Of a stretch of 64,000 bases of DNA, positions 51,493 to 59,076 are shown piece by piece. Location: NCBI GenBank assembly GCA_934249215.1, contig CAKQKN010000106.1:1-64000 (forward strand). Reading direction: 5' to 3'. How positions within the stretch are numbered: position 1 is the stretch's first letter; the number at the start of each line of letters is the position of its first letter. This DNA comes from an uncultured Clostridia bacterium. Its GTDB lineage: Bacteria > Bacillota > Clostridia > Christensenellales > Borkfalkiaceae. The position numbers were made by a program, and so were the translations under genes. Below the pieces are notes generated by a model. The model ran no database searches. It was not told the origin of the DNA and worked only from the letters and a program-made list of their open reading frames with translations.

Positions 51493-53073
51493 ATGGAATA
51501 CAAACCTGACGGAAATATCGGTGAAGAAATGACCGGTATCGACGACGTTACGAAAGACGTCGGAAAGGAACGCGAAAAGAAAAAAGAAAAAGAAGAATGG
51601 CTTAAACGCAGAAAAAGTCCGATAGTAAAGGGCTGGACCGGGCGCGACTACGCCCGCACGATAACGCAGTTCGTTTTTCACGCGCTTTTGTTCATAGTGC
51701 TTTACGGGCTCGCCGTATTCGTCTGCGAAAACGGGGTGGCGGGCTTCGTGAATTATTTCTCGAACGCCGTCAAACTCCGCAATTTCATTTACGTCGCTCT
51801 TTCGATATTTTTCATCTTCGGCACGCTGTATTTGTTTTTCTTTTTCGAAGAAAACGAATTCTTAAAATTACCGAAAAACGGCATAATGCTCTTTTCGGTC
51901 ACGGGAATGGCTCTCATAATCTGCTTCATCATCGGCAAATATTTCAATGAATACGCTAGGCCGACGGCGTTCTGCGGTCTTATGATATTGCTTCTTGTCA
52001 ATCGCAAATCGGCGATCATCATGAACTTTATCTTCTGTCTGCTGCTTTTCCTGCTCGACGGCGTGACGACGGGCTACGCTTCGGGTTATTCGTCGGTCAT
52101 GATAGGGCTGACGACGGGAATCCTCGCGATCTATCTCGTATCGTACGTGTCGTCGCGAATTAAAGTGTTCTTTATGGGCTTCGTGATTTCCGTACCCATA
52201 ATCGTCTGCATCTGGTTTCTCGAACTCAAGGGCGCGTCCAACATATTGCTTCTCGCGGGCTTCGGTTTCACTTCGGGAATGTCGTCGATAATACTTATGA
52301 TGGCGATTCTTCCGTTCTACGAAAAGATATTCAACATCGTGACCAACTATAGGCTCGTCGAAATCACCGACCACAAGTTCCCGCCCATAAAGCGGCTTAT
52401 CGAGGAAGCGAACGGCACGTTCAACCACTCGCTCACCGTTTCGACGCTTGCCGAATCCTGCGCCACCGCGATCGGCGAAAACGCATTGCTTGCCCGTGCC
52501 GCGGCATATTACCACGACATCGGCAAACTCAAACAGCCGGAATATTTTTCCGAAAACCAGAAAGATTTCAACCCGCACAGCGAACTATCTCCCGAGCTTT
52601 CGACCGATATCATTCGTTCCCACGCTCACGACGGCGCAATGTATATAACGAAATACCATCTGCCGAAGATCCTTGCCGACGTCGCCGAACAGCACCACGG
52701 CACCCTTCTCATAAGGTATTTTTACTCGGAAGCGTCCAAATACACCGAAGAAAAACTCCGCGAAAAGGATTTTTCCTATCCCGGGCCCATTCCGCAGACG
52801 AAAGTCGCCGCGATAATCATGATCTGCGACGGTTGCGAAGCCGCCGTAAGATCGCTTTCCGATCGCTCGCGTCAGAACGTTGCGAAAATGGTTCAGTCGA
52901 TAATCGACGAAAGACTCATCAGATTCCGTCAGTTCGACGACTGCGACATCACCATCCGCGAACTCGACATAATCCGCGACACGATAACGCAATGCCTCGG
53001 CGGCGTTTACCACGACAGGGTAAAATACCCCGAACTCAAAAAAGACGTCGGCGTCGGCAAAATAGACAAATAA
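51493..53073 (+). CDS. pgpH: 7TM-HD phosphodiesterase, PgpH-like, lacking the extracellular domain, 526 aa
   Basis: PgpH-type proteins hydrolyse the second messenger c-di-AMP. Here a charged N-terminal 50 residues precede about seven membrane helices (residues 60-290) and a cytoplasmic HD domain with F-N-H-S-L, A-Y-Y-H-D-I-G-K and H-A-H-D, all metal-binding His/Asp present. The family usually has a large extracellular domain between helix 1 and the others (total about 700 aa); this protein does not, so it may miss extracellular sensing. Position between phoH and ybeY is standard. Confidence 0.88.
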   Translation: MEYKPDGNIGEEMTGIDDVTKDVGKEREKKKEKEEWLKRRKSPIVKGWTGRDYARTITQFVFHALLFIVLYGLAVFVCENGVAGFVNYFSNAVKLRNFIYVALSIFFIFGTLYLFFFFEENEFLKLPKNGIMLFSVTGMALIICFIIGKYFNEYARPTAFCGLMILLLVNRKSAIIMNFIFCLLLFLLDGVTTGYASGYSSVMIGLTTGILAIYLVSYVSSRIKVFFMGFVISVPIIVCIWFLELKGASNILLLAGFGFTSGMSSIILMMAILPFYEKIFNIVTNYRLVEITDHKFPPIKRLIEEANGTFNHSLTVSTLAESCATAIGENALLARAAAYYHDIGKLKQPEYFSENQKDFNPHSELSPELSTDIIRSHAHDGAMYITKYHLPKILADVAEQHHGTLLIRYFYSEASKYTEEKLREKDFSYPGPIPQTKVAAIIMICDGCEAAVRSLSDRSRQNVAKMVQSIIDERLIRFRQFDDCDITIRELDIIRDTITQCLGGVYHDRVKYPELKKDVGVGKIDK

Positions 53074-53086
53074 GCGGAGAAAAACT

Positions 53087-53560
53087 ATGGGCGAATTGAT
53101 AATATGTTGCGATAATCAACTTATAGACGCGGATATGCTTGGCAAAGCGGTCTGCCGCACGCTTAAGCAAACCGTTCGTCTTTCGGCTGAAATCTGCTTT
53201 TGCTCGAAAGAAGAAATCAAAAAACTCAACGCCGAAACGCGCAAGGTTGACTCCGTTACCGACGTTTTGTCCTACCCCGCCGCGGGTGTCACCGCCGGCG
53301 AAATCGTAAAAAGGCGCAACTATCCGTTCGATATCGATCCCGAAACCAACTCGGTTTTTCTCGGCTCGATAATGATCTGCACCGACCGAGCGAAAGAGCA
53401 GGCGGAGGAATTCGGTCACTCGTTTGAGCGCGAAATTTATTATCTCGCCGTCCACGGACTTCTTCATCTTTTCGGCTACGACCATATGGAAGAAGCGGAC
53501 AAAGCGGAAATGCGCGAAAAAGAGGAAGAAATTCTCACCGTTCTCGACAAAACGAGATAA
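53087..53560 (+). CDS. ybeY: Endoribonuclease YbeY, 157 aa
   Basis: YbeY matures the 3' end of 16S rRNA and monitors ribosomes. The zinc motif H-G-L-L-H-L-F-G-Y-D-H near residues 125-135 is intact (three His). Length is normal. A near-perfect copy of the dispersed 16-bp element (53111-53126) falls within codons 9-14, coding D-N-Q-L-I-D. Confidence 0.95.
   Translation: MGELIICCDNQLIDADMLGKAVCRTLKQTVRLSAEICFCSKEEIKKLNAETRKVDSVTDVLSYPAAGVTAGEIVKRRNYPFDIDPETNSVFLGSIMICTDRAKEQAEEFGHSFEREIYYLAVHGLLHLFGYDHMEEADKAEMREKEEEILTVLDKTR
53111..53126 (-). repeat. Near-perfect copy of the dispersed element inside ybeY
   Basis: GATAATCAACTTATAG, 15 of 16 matches to the reverse-complement consensus, within the first codons of ybeY. 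Confidence 0.65.
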
Positions 53561-53581
53561 ACGACAAGAAAGAGGTATCAC

Positions 53582-54487
53582 ATGAGAAGCGGAACGGTCG
53601 CCGTCGTCGGGAGAGCCAACGCCGGCAAATCGACTTTAATAAACGTAATAGTCGGCGAAAAAGTAAGCATAGTGTCGCCCAAGCCGCAGACCACCCGCGA
53701 CAGGATTCTCGCGGTATACAATTCAAATGACTGCCAGATAGTCTTTCAGGACACCCCCGGCATCTATAAAGCGTCGTCGCTTCTGAACGAACGCATGCAA
53801 AAAACCGCCGTCAGAACGGCTGACGACGTAGATCTCATTCTTATGCTCGTCGACTCTCACGACGGGCTCAAAAGTGAAGATAAGGAACTTATAGACCGCT
53901 TTGTCGCAAGAAGCAGCGCCCCGATAATCATCGCGCTCACGAAACTCGACATAACGGGCGAGGGCATAATTCCCGAAACCGTCGCCGCGATCGGCGAACT
54001 CCCGCAGGACAAAGTCGTCTGCGTCACCGCGATCTCTTCGCGCACGGGCAAAAACGTCAAAAAACTCATCGGGATAATCAAAGAAAATCTGCCCGAGGGC
54101 GATCCGATCATCTCCGAGGACATAATTTCCGACAAGAGCGAAAAGTTCATGATCGCCGAGATCATGCGCGAAAAAATCCTTTTGAAATACGACAAGGAGA
54201 TTCCCCACGGCGTCGCGATCGTCGTAAACACTTTCGAACGCAGGGAAAGCGGCAGTTACTACGTCAATCTCGATATCGTTTGCGAAAAGCCCAACCACAA
54301 GGCGATAATAATCGGCAAGCAGGGCAAAGCGCTTAAGGAAACGGCGGCTTTCGCCCGCGCGGGTATGGAAAAATTCCTCGGCGCGAAAGTCTTTCTTGAA
54401 GTCTACGTGAAAGTAAAAACCGACTGGCGCAATCGTCCCGACCGCCTGCACGAATACGGCTACGACGGCGACGACGGCATAATCTGA
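53582..54487 (+). CDS. era: GTPase Era
   Basis: A ribosome-assembly GTPase. G1 G-R-A-N-A-G-K-S-T at residues 9-17, G3 D-T-P-G near 57, G4 T-K-L-D near 120, and a C-terminal KH domain ('I-I-G-K-Q-G-K-A-L-K-E') that binds the 3' end of 16S rRNA. Length 301 aa is normal. AAAGAGGT precedes ATG 53582. Confidence 0.97.
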   Translation: MRSGTVAVVGRANAGKSTLINVIVGEKVSIVSPKPQTTRDRILAVYNSNDCQIVFQDTPGIYKASSLLNERMQKTAVRTADDVDLILMLVDSHDGLKSEDKELIDRFVARSSAPIIIALTKLDITGEGIIPETVAAIGELPQDKVVCVTAISSRTGKNVKKLIGIIKENLPEGDPIISEDIISDKSEKFMIAEIMREKILLKYDKEIPHGVAIVVNTFERRESGSYYVNLDIVCEKPNHKAIIIGKQGKALKETAAFARAGMEKFLGAKVFLEVYVKVKTDWRNRPDRLHEYGYDGDDGII

Positions 54488-54549
54488 CGAGCGCTTTTTC
54501 GGCGTTTAAAAATTCGGATGCACTCTTGCGCATATCGGCAAAAATCGAC

Positions 54550-54565
54550 CTATATATCGATTATC
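54550..54565 (+). repeat. Dispersed 16-bp palindromic element, copy 10
   Basis: CTATATATCGATTATC, two mismatches, with AAAAA before and TTTT after; 63 bp after the era stop. Confidence 0.7.
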
Positions 54566-54656
54566 GCCACTTTTGTGCTTAATAATAACGAATAAATCTC
54601 GTTCGTAATTTTCGTTTTCGGCGAATAAAAAACGCAGTTTTGAGCATCATACGACT

Positions 54657-54785
54657 ATGAGCAAAAAACCGAAAAAGCCCGAAGACGCAGCATGGGAAAT
54701 ATTTGAAAAAACGGGCAATCCCGCTTACTATTCGCTATATAAAAAACTTAAAAACCCCGTCGGACAAGGCAACGATTTAAAATAA
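54657..54785 (+). CDS. yqzL: YqzL-like small protein, 42 aa
   Basis: A short reading frame between era and recO, the exact place of yqzL in Bacillus. The core 'A-W-E-I-F-E-K-T-G-N-P-A-Y-Y-S-L-Y-K-K-L' fits YqzL ('W-x-x-F-x-x-T-G-x-x-x-x-Y-L/Y'). The start ATG 54657 has a weak ribosome binding site. The function of YqzL is unknown. Confidence 0.8.
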   Translation: MSKKPKKPEDAAWEIFEKTGNPAYYSLYKKLKNPVGQGNDLK

Positions 54786-54814
54786 GTCGGCGGGTAAGAC
54801 ACAAGGAGCGCACG

Positions 54815-55537
54815 ATGGAAATCAAGGTCAACGCTTTGGCGCTTAAATGCGTGGATTATCGCGACAACGACAAGATGGTTACGCTTTATTCGCTCGAACG
54901 CGGACTTATCGGCGTATGCGTGCGCGGCGTGAAAAAGGCAGGTGCAAAACTCGGTTTTTGCGCGCAGCCTTTTTGTTTTGCCGAATACGTGATAAACGAA
55001 AGCGGCGACCGCATGACTGTCACGGGCGCCACCGAGATAGAGAGTTTTTACAAAATACGGCTCGATCTCCACGCGTTTTATGCGGGCGCGTGCATTCTTG
55101 AGTTTCTGCTCAAATTCACCCGCGACGAAGAGCCGGACAAGCGCACTTTCGTCCTTGCCGTCGAAAGTCTTAAAAGATTAAATTTCGGCGACGGGCTTCC
55201 CGAGCGCGTCCTTGCCGATTTTCTTTTCAAAGAAACCGAAATTTCGGGCTACGCGATCGGTTCGGGGGCTTGCGCATGTTGCGGAAAAGCCGCTTCCGAC
55301 TTCGAAAAGTGTTATTTCGATTCCGACGACGGCGTCGTCGTGTGCGAGGACTGTTTTTCGGACGGAATGCGCGAAATTATGCCTTGCACCGCAATCGCCC
55401 TTTCCGCCGTGTCCGAAGGTAAAGATTTCTGCGATAAATCTGCGCTTAAATACCTTCTCAAGTTTTTCAATTACTATTATCGTCTTAAAACGGGCGAATA
55501 CGTCTATTCGATCGACGAGCTCGTTTCGCTCCCGTAA
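54815..55537 (+). CDS. recO: DNA repair protein RecO, 240 aa
   Basis: RecO loads RecA on SSB-coated DNA together with RecR. It has an N-terminal OB fold ('A-L-V/K-C-V-D-Y-R-D-N-D-K-M-V-T-L-Y-S'), a helical middle and a four-Cys zinc site (C-A-C-C-G-K near 152-157 and C-E-D-C near 178-181). ACAAGGAG precedes ATG 54815. The gene ends the yqfC-recO cluster. Confidence 0.94.
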   Translation: MEIKVNALALKCVDYRDNDKMVTLYSLERGLIGVCVRGVKKAGAKLGFCAQPFCFAEYVINESGDRMTVTGATEIESFYKIRLDLHAFYAGACILEFLLKFTRDEEPDKRTFVLAVESLKRLNFGDGLPERVLADFLFKETEISGYAIGSGACACCGKAASDFEKCYFDSDDGVVVCEDCFSDGMREIMPCTAIALSAVSEGKDFCDKSALKYLLKFFNYYYRLKTGEYVYSIDELVSLP

Positions 55538-55570
55538 CGCACACCCCGCCCGCCGATGGACGAAATACCT

Positions 55571-55586
55571 GATAATCGACTTATAG
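55571..55586 (-). repeat. Dispersed 16-bp palindromic element, copy 11
   Basis: GATAATCGACTTATAG, exact reverse complement of the consensus; 34 bp after the recO stop and directly before a terminator. Confidence 0.85.
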
Positions 55587-55604
55587 ACCCGTATATAACG
55601 AAAG

Positions 55605-55630
55605 AACGTCGCGGTAAACCGCGACGTTTT
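55605..55630. terminator. Terminator shared by recO and the convergent Cys/Gly-rich gene
   Basis: AACGTCGCGGT and its exact reverse complement ACCGCGACGTT (55618-55628) form an 11-bp stem, followed by TT(TT). Upstream AAAG gives only a modest U-run on the other strand. Confidence 0.8.
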
Positions 55631-55648
55631 GTATGTACTTCGAATCGA

Positions 55649-55867
55649 TTATTTGCAACCGCAACCGGGGAACTTGGGTTCTCTCGGACCTTTATCGCCG
55701 CAACCGCCGCAGCATAAAAGAACGAGTAGTATGGGGAGGAGGGCTCCGCAGCCGCAGATTTTGTCCAGAAGATTGCTTATGCAGCCGCAACCGCCGCAGC
55801 AAAGGAAAACGATAATAAGCAGCCAGAGATAGCAGTTATTGTCGAGCATTCCGAAACAGTTCGTCAT
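55649..55867 (-). CDS. Cys/Gly-rich small membrane-associated protein, 72 aa
   Basis: The chain alternates hydrophobic stretches (L-W-L-L-I-I-V-F-L and A-L-L-P-I-L-L-V-L-L) with Cys/Gly clusters (C-C-G-G-C-G-C, C-G-C-G, C-C-G-G-C-G, C-G-C-K): about 17 Cys in 72 residues. The two C-C-G-G-C-G blocks are a duplicated module. On the minus strand AAGGAGAAAAT precedes the ATG, so it is surely translated. Similar proteins occur in spore-forming Clostridia; a spore-coat or metal-binding role is possible but unproven. Confidence 0.65.
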   Translation of the reverse strand: MTNCFGMLDNNCYLWLLIIVFLCCGGCGCISNLLDKICGCGALLPILLVLLCCGGCGDKGPREPKFPGCGCK

Positions 55868-55971
55868 AATATTTTCTCCTTATGTTTTCGGCTTTTTATC
55901 GCCGTCATTACATATTACGCCGTGCCGCCCGATTGTGTTACACGCCGAAATCGATTATGCAAAAAAAACGT

Positions 55972-56000
55972 TTGCATTTGTTTGCGGGTTATAATATAAT
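55972..56000 (+). promoter_or_regulatory. Promoter of the ECF S-component gene
   Basis: TTGCAT (55972-55977), 17 bp, TATAAT (55995-56000). The 155-nt leader up to 56162 shows no known riboswitch consensus. Confidence 0.75.
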
Positions 56001-56162
56001 ATAAGACGGCGTTCACGAAAAAACGGAACGACCGAAAATAATTTTTTATTGTTCGACGGGTATCCCGAACGGCGTATCGTTTTAAGGCTTCACGGCAGTA
56101 TCGTATTCATTGCGATCGAAAACGGAAAACGAAACGGCGAGGGAATCCGAACGGAGGTTACT

Positions 56163-56882
56163 ATGCAAAACGTAAAAAAAGGTCTTTTTTCGGCAAAAAA
56201 CGTTGCCATGCTCGCGGTTCTGACCGCATTCGTCGTTCTGCTTCAGGCAGGGCTCGGCTCGATCAAAATCGGTCCGACGGAATTTTCTTTCGTCCTGATA
56301 CCGATCGTTCTCGGCTCGTGCATGCTCGGTCCGCTTTTCGGCGGCTTTCTCGGCTTCGTTTTTTCTTTGATAGTTTTTCTGACGGGCGTAACGGGCGCAA
56401 ACGCATTCACGTACATTATGTTCACGGCGAATCCTTTTGCGACGACGCTCATAATTTTTCTGAAAGGCATTCTTGCGGGCGTCGTTCCCGGTCTGCTATA
56501 TAACGCGATCTCGAAGAAAAACGAGAAAGCGGGCATAGTCGTCGCCGCGCTTTCCGCGCCCGTGGTAAACACTTCGATCTTCATACTTCTGACGCTCGTT
56601 TTCGGCTCGTCTTTTTCCGCCGCGTTCATCAAACAAGGTTTCATCGAAAACGGCGCCGCGTTTATGAACTTTCTGTTCATCGGCTGCGCGGGCATAAACT
56701 TCATCGCGGAGTTTGCCGTAAACGCGGTCGCGACCCCGATTCTTTTCACCGTAATGAAAGTCGTCGGCAAAAAAGTTTCGACCGTCAAACCCGACCCGAA
56801 CGCAGACGATTCCGAAAAATCCGAAAAATCCGAGAAATCCGAGAAATCCGACGACGCGTCGGAGCCGGTCAATCGTGACTAA
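56163..56882 (+). CDS. ECF transporter S component, probably for pantothenate, 239 aa
   Basis: Five to six membrane helices in residues 15-205 with the S-component pattern 'I-K-I-G-P-T-E-F-S-F-V-L-I-P-I-V-L-G-S-C-M-L-G-P-L-F-G-G-F-L-G'. Such subunits bind a vitamin and dock to a shared EcfA-EcfT energy module, not encoded here. coaX, the first enzyme of CoA synthesis from pantothenate, is 68 nt downstream, so pantothenate is the most likely ligand (inference). The tail holds four tandem S-E-K repeats. ATG 56163 follows GGAGG; upstream in-frame codons belong to the leader. Confidence 0.82.
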   Translation: MQNVKKGLFSAKNVAMLAVLTAFVVLLQAGLGSIKIGPTEFSFVLIPIVLGSCMLGPLFGGFLGFVFSLIVFLTGVTGANAFTYIMFTANPFATTLIIFLKGILAGVVPGLLYNAISKKNEKAGIVVAALSAPVVNTSIFILLTLVFGSSFSAAFIKQGFIENGAAFMNFLFIGCAGINFIAEFAVNAVATPILFTVMKVVGKKVSTVKPDPNADDSEKSEKSEKSEKSDDASEPVNRD

Positions 56883-56950
56883 ATTCCGACAGATAAGATT
56901 TTCAACCGATACGAACTGAAATATATACGAACCAAAAAGAGGAAAAGCAA

Positions 56951-57739
56951 ATGATTTTGTGTATAGACATAGGCAACACGAACATAAAATACGGCGTATT
57001 CGACGGCAAAAAACTGGTCGCTTCGTTCAGGGTTGCGTCCAAGCGCAGTTCGACCGCCGACGAATACGGCGTGATAGTCCGCGATCTTCTCGAGTCCGCT
57101 TCCATAAAACGCTCGTCGATAAGCGGAATCATAATGTCGTCGGTAATCCCGCAGCTCAACTACACGATGGAGCATATGTGCGAATATTATTTCAACAAAA
57201 AACCGCTCGTCGTCGGTCCCGGCATAAAAACGGGAATGAATATCAGGGTTGACAGTCCGAAAGAGGTCGGAGCCGACAGAATAGTCAATTCCGTCGCGGC
57301 TTACAAACTTTACGGCGGCGAAAAACCGCTCATCTGCATCGACTTCGGAACGGCGACCACTTTCAACGTAATCTCTGCGAGCGGCGAACTGATCGGCGGC
57401 GTCATCGCCCCGGGCATAAAAGGCTCGCTCGACTCGCTCGTCAACGGCACTGCGAAACTCCCCAACATAGAACTCGAACTCCCCGGCAAGGTCATCTGCA
57501 AGGACACCGTAACGAACATGCAAGCGGGGCTTCTTTACGGGTTTGCGGGGCTCGTCGACGGAATAGTTTCGCGGATGAAACGCGAACTCGGCGTAGCGGA
57601 CGACGGCTGTATGGTCGTCGCGACGGGCGGGCTCGGCTCGATAATCGCCGAAGAATCGTGCATCGACGTAACCGACAGAACGCTCACCCTCGTCGGGCTT
57701 CGTATGATTTACGAAATGAACGCTTCGCCGCGCGCATAA
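56951..57739 (+). CDS. coaX: Type III pantothenate kinase
   Basis: Phosphorylates pantothenate, the first step to coenzyme A. D-I-G-N-T-N near residue 5-10 (ATP phosphate loop), G-A-D-R near 100 and D-F-G-T-A-T-T near 130 are the type III signatures; the type III enzyme is not inhibited by CoA. AAAGAGGAAAAG precedes ATG 56951. Probably cotranscribed with the transporter gene. Confidence 0.95.
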   Translation: MILCIDIGNTNIKYGVFDGKKLVASFRVASKRSSTADEYGVIVRDLLESASIKRSSISGIIMSSVIPQLNYTMEHMCEYYFNKKPLVVGPGIKTGMNIRVDSPKEVGADRIVNSVAAYKLYGGEKPLICIDFGTATTFNVISASGELIGGVIAPGIKGSLDSLVNGTAKLPNIELELPGKVICKDTVTNMQAGLLYGFAGLVDGIVSRMKRELGVADDGCMVVATGGLGSIIAEESCIDVTDRTLTLVGLRMIYEMNASPRA

Positions 57740-57874
57740 GCGGCGCAACGCATGATAGCGCGCATAAATTGCGCATAAACGAAAACGAACTCGTCCGCGC
57801 AGTCGTTTTATTTTCCGTGCGCAAAATCGCCGCGCGGAAAAAAGTTCTCTGAAAGATGGTAAAGAAGGTAAAAC

Positions 57875-58918
57875 ATGTCGTTTGAAGTAAAAGTCGGAAA
57901 AATCGGCATAGGCGGCGGCAATCCGGTTTCGGTGCAATCGATGTGCAACGTCCGCACGTCGAACGTAAGCGCGGTGGTCGCGCAGATAAACGCCGCCGAA
58001 AAAGCGGGCGCCGATATAATGCGCGTGTCCGTGCTTGACGAAGCCGACGCGAGCGCGATCGCCGAAATAAAAAAATCGATAAATCTGCCGCTCGTCGCCG
58101 ATATTCACTTCGATTATCGCCTTGCGCTCGCCGCGATCGAAAGCGGCGCGGACAAAATTCGCATAAACCCGGGCAACATCGGAATCGACGCCAACGTCGA
58201 AAAGGTCGCCCGCGCGCTCAAAGACCGCGGAATCCCTTGCAGGGTGGGTTCGAACAGCGGAAGCGTGGAGAAAAAATTCGCCGAAAAATACGGTAACGGC
58301 GCCGTCGCTCTTGCCGAAAGCGCGCTCGAAAAAGCCGCTCTTCTGGAAAAGTTCGGCGTTCGGAACATAGTGCTTTCCGCCAAATCGTCCTCCCTTCGGA
58401 CGACCGTCGGAGCCTACCGCTACCTTCGCGAAAAATGCGACTATCCTCTTCACGTCGGCGTAACCGAAGCCGGCACGCTCAAAAGCGGTCTTATCAAATG
58501 CAGCGCGGGCATAGGCAGCCTTCTTCTCGACGGAATCGGCGACACGATAAGGTTTTCGCTCGCCGCGCCTCCCGAAGAAGAGGTAATCGCCGGCGTAAAA
58601 CTTCTGCGTGCGCTCGGGCTCGGAAAAGAGGGCGCGGAAGTCATCGCATGCCCGACTTGCGGAAGAACGCGCTACGACAGCATAGGCCTTGCCGAACGCG
58701 TCGAAAAAAAAGTCATCGGCATAAAAAAACCGCTTAAAATCGCGGTGATGGGCTGCATAGTCAACGGTCCCGGCGAAGCGAAAGAGTGCGACGTCGGCAT
58801 CGCTGGCAACGGCGAAAAGTGCGTGATTTTCAAAAAAGGCGAAATAATCGCCAACGTGCCGTGCGCCGAAGCCGAAGAAAAATTCCTCGAGGAAATCGAA
58901 AAACTGACGAAAAATTAA
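57875..58918 (+). CDS. ispG: 4-hydroxy-3-methylbut-2-en-1-yl diphosphate synthase (flavodoxin)
   Basis: IspG makes HMBPP in the MEP isoprenoid pathway with a 4Fe-4S cluster. TIM-barrel part: 'V-Q-S-M-C-N-V-R-T', 'V-A-D-I-H-F-D-Y-R-L-A'; cluster ligands in C-P-T-C-G-R-T near 262-268 and M-G-C-I-V-N-G-P-G-E-A near 292-302. Length 347 aa is the normal short bacterial form. Confidence 0.96.
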   Translation: MSFEVKVGKIGIGGGNPVSVQSMCNVRTSNVSAVVAQINAAEKAGADIMRVSVLDEADASAIAEIKKSINLPLVADIHFDYRLALAAIESGADKIRINPGNIGIDANVEKVARALKDRGIPCRVGSNSGSVEKKFAEKYGNGAVALAESALEKAALLEKFGVRNIVLSAKSSSLRTTVGAYRYLREKCDYPLHVGVTEAGTLKSGLIKCSAGIGSLLLDGIGDTIRFSLAAPPEEEVIAGVKLLRALGLGKEGAEVIACPTCGRTRYDSIGLAERVEKKVIGIKKPLKIAVMGCIVNGPGEAKECDVGIAGNGEKCVIFKKGEIIANVPCAEAEEKFLEEIEKLTKN

Positions 58919-59076
58919 CCCGCGCGAAAGCCTTAAACGCGCGAAGATCTTAAAACACAAGGAAATTCTTAACTCGTGCGGCGAACCGTAAAGCGGCGCA
59001 AAAAGCCCCCGGAAAAGCAAAACCGCGCAAAAAACAACACCCCAAACAGCAATTAACGACAAACGGTAACGACAAA

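Noticed and set aside
56007..56162. Folate or other vitamin riboswitch before the ECF S-component
   Set aside because: No match to the tetrahydrofolate or other known vitamin riboswitch consensus could be made by eye.
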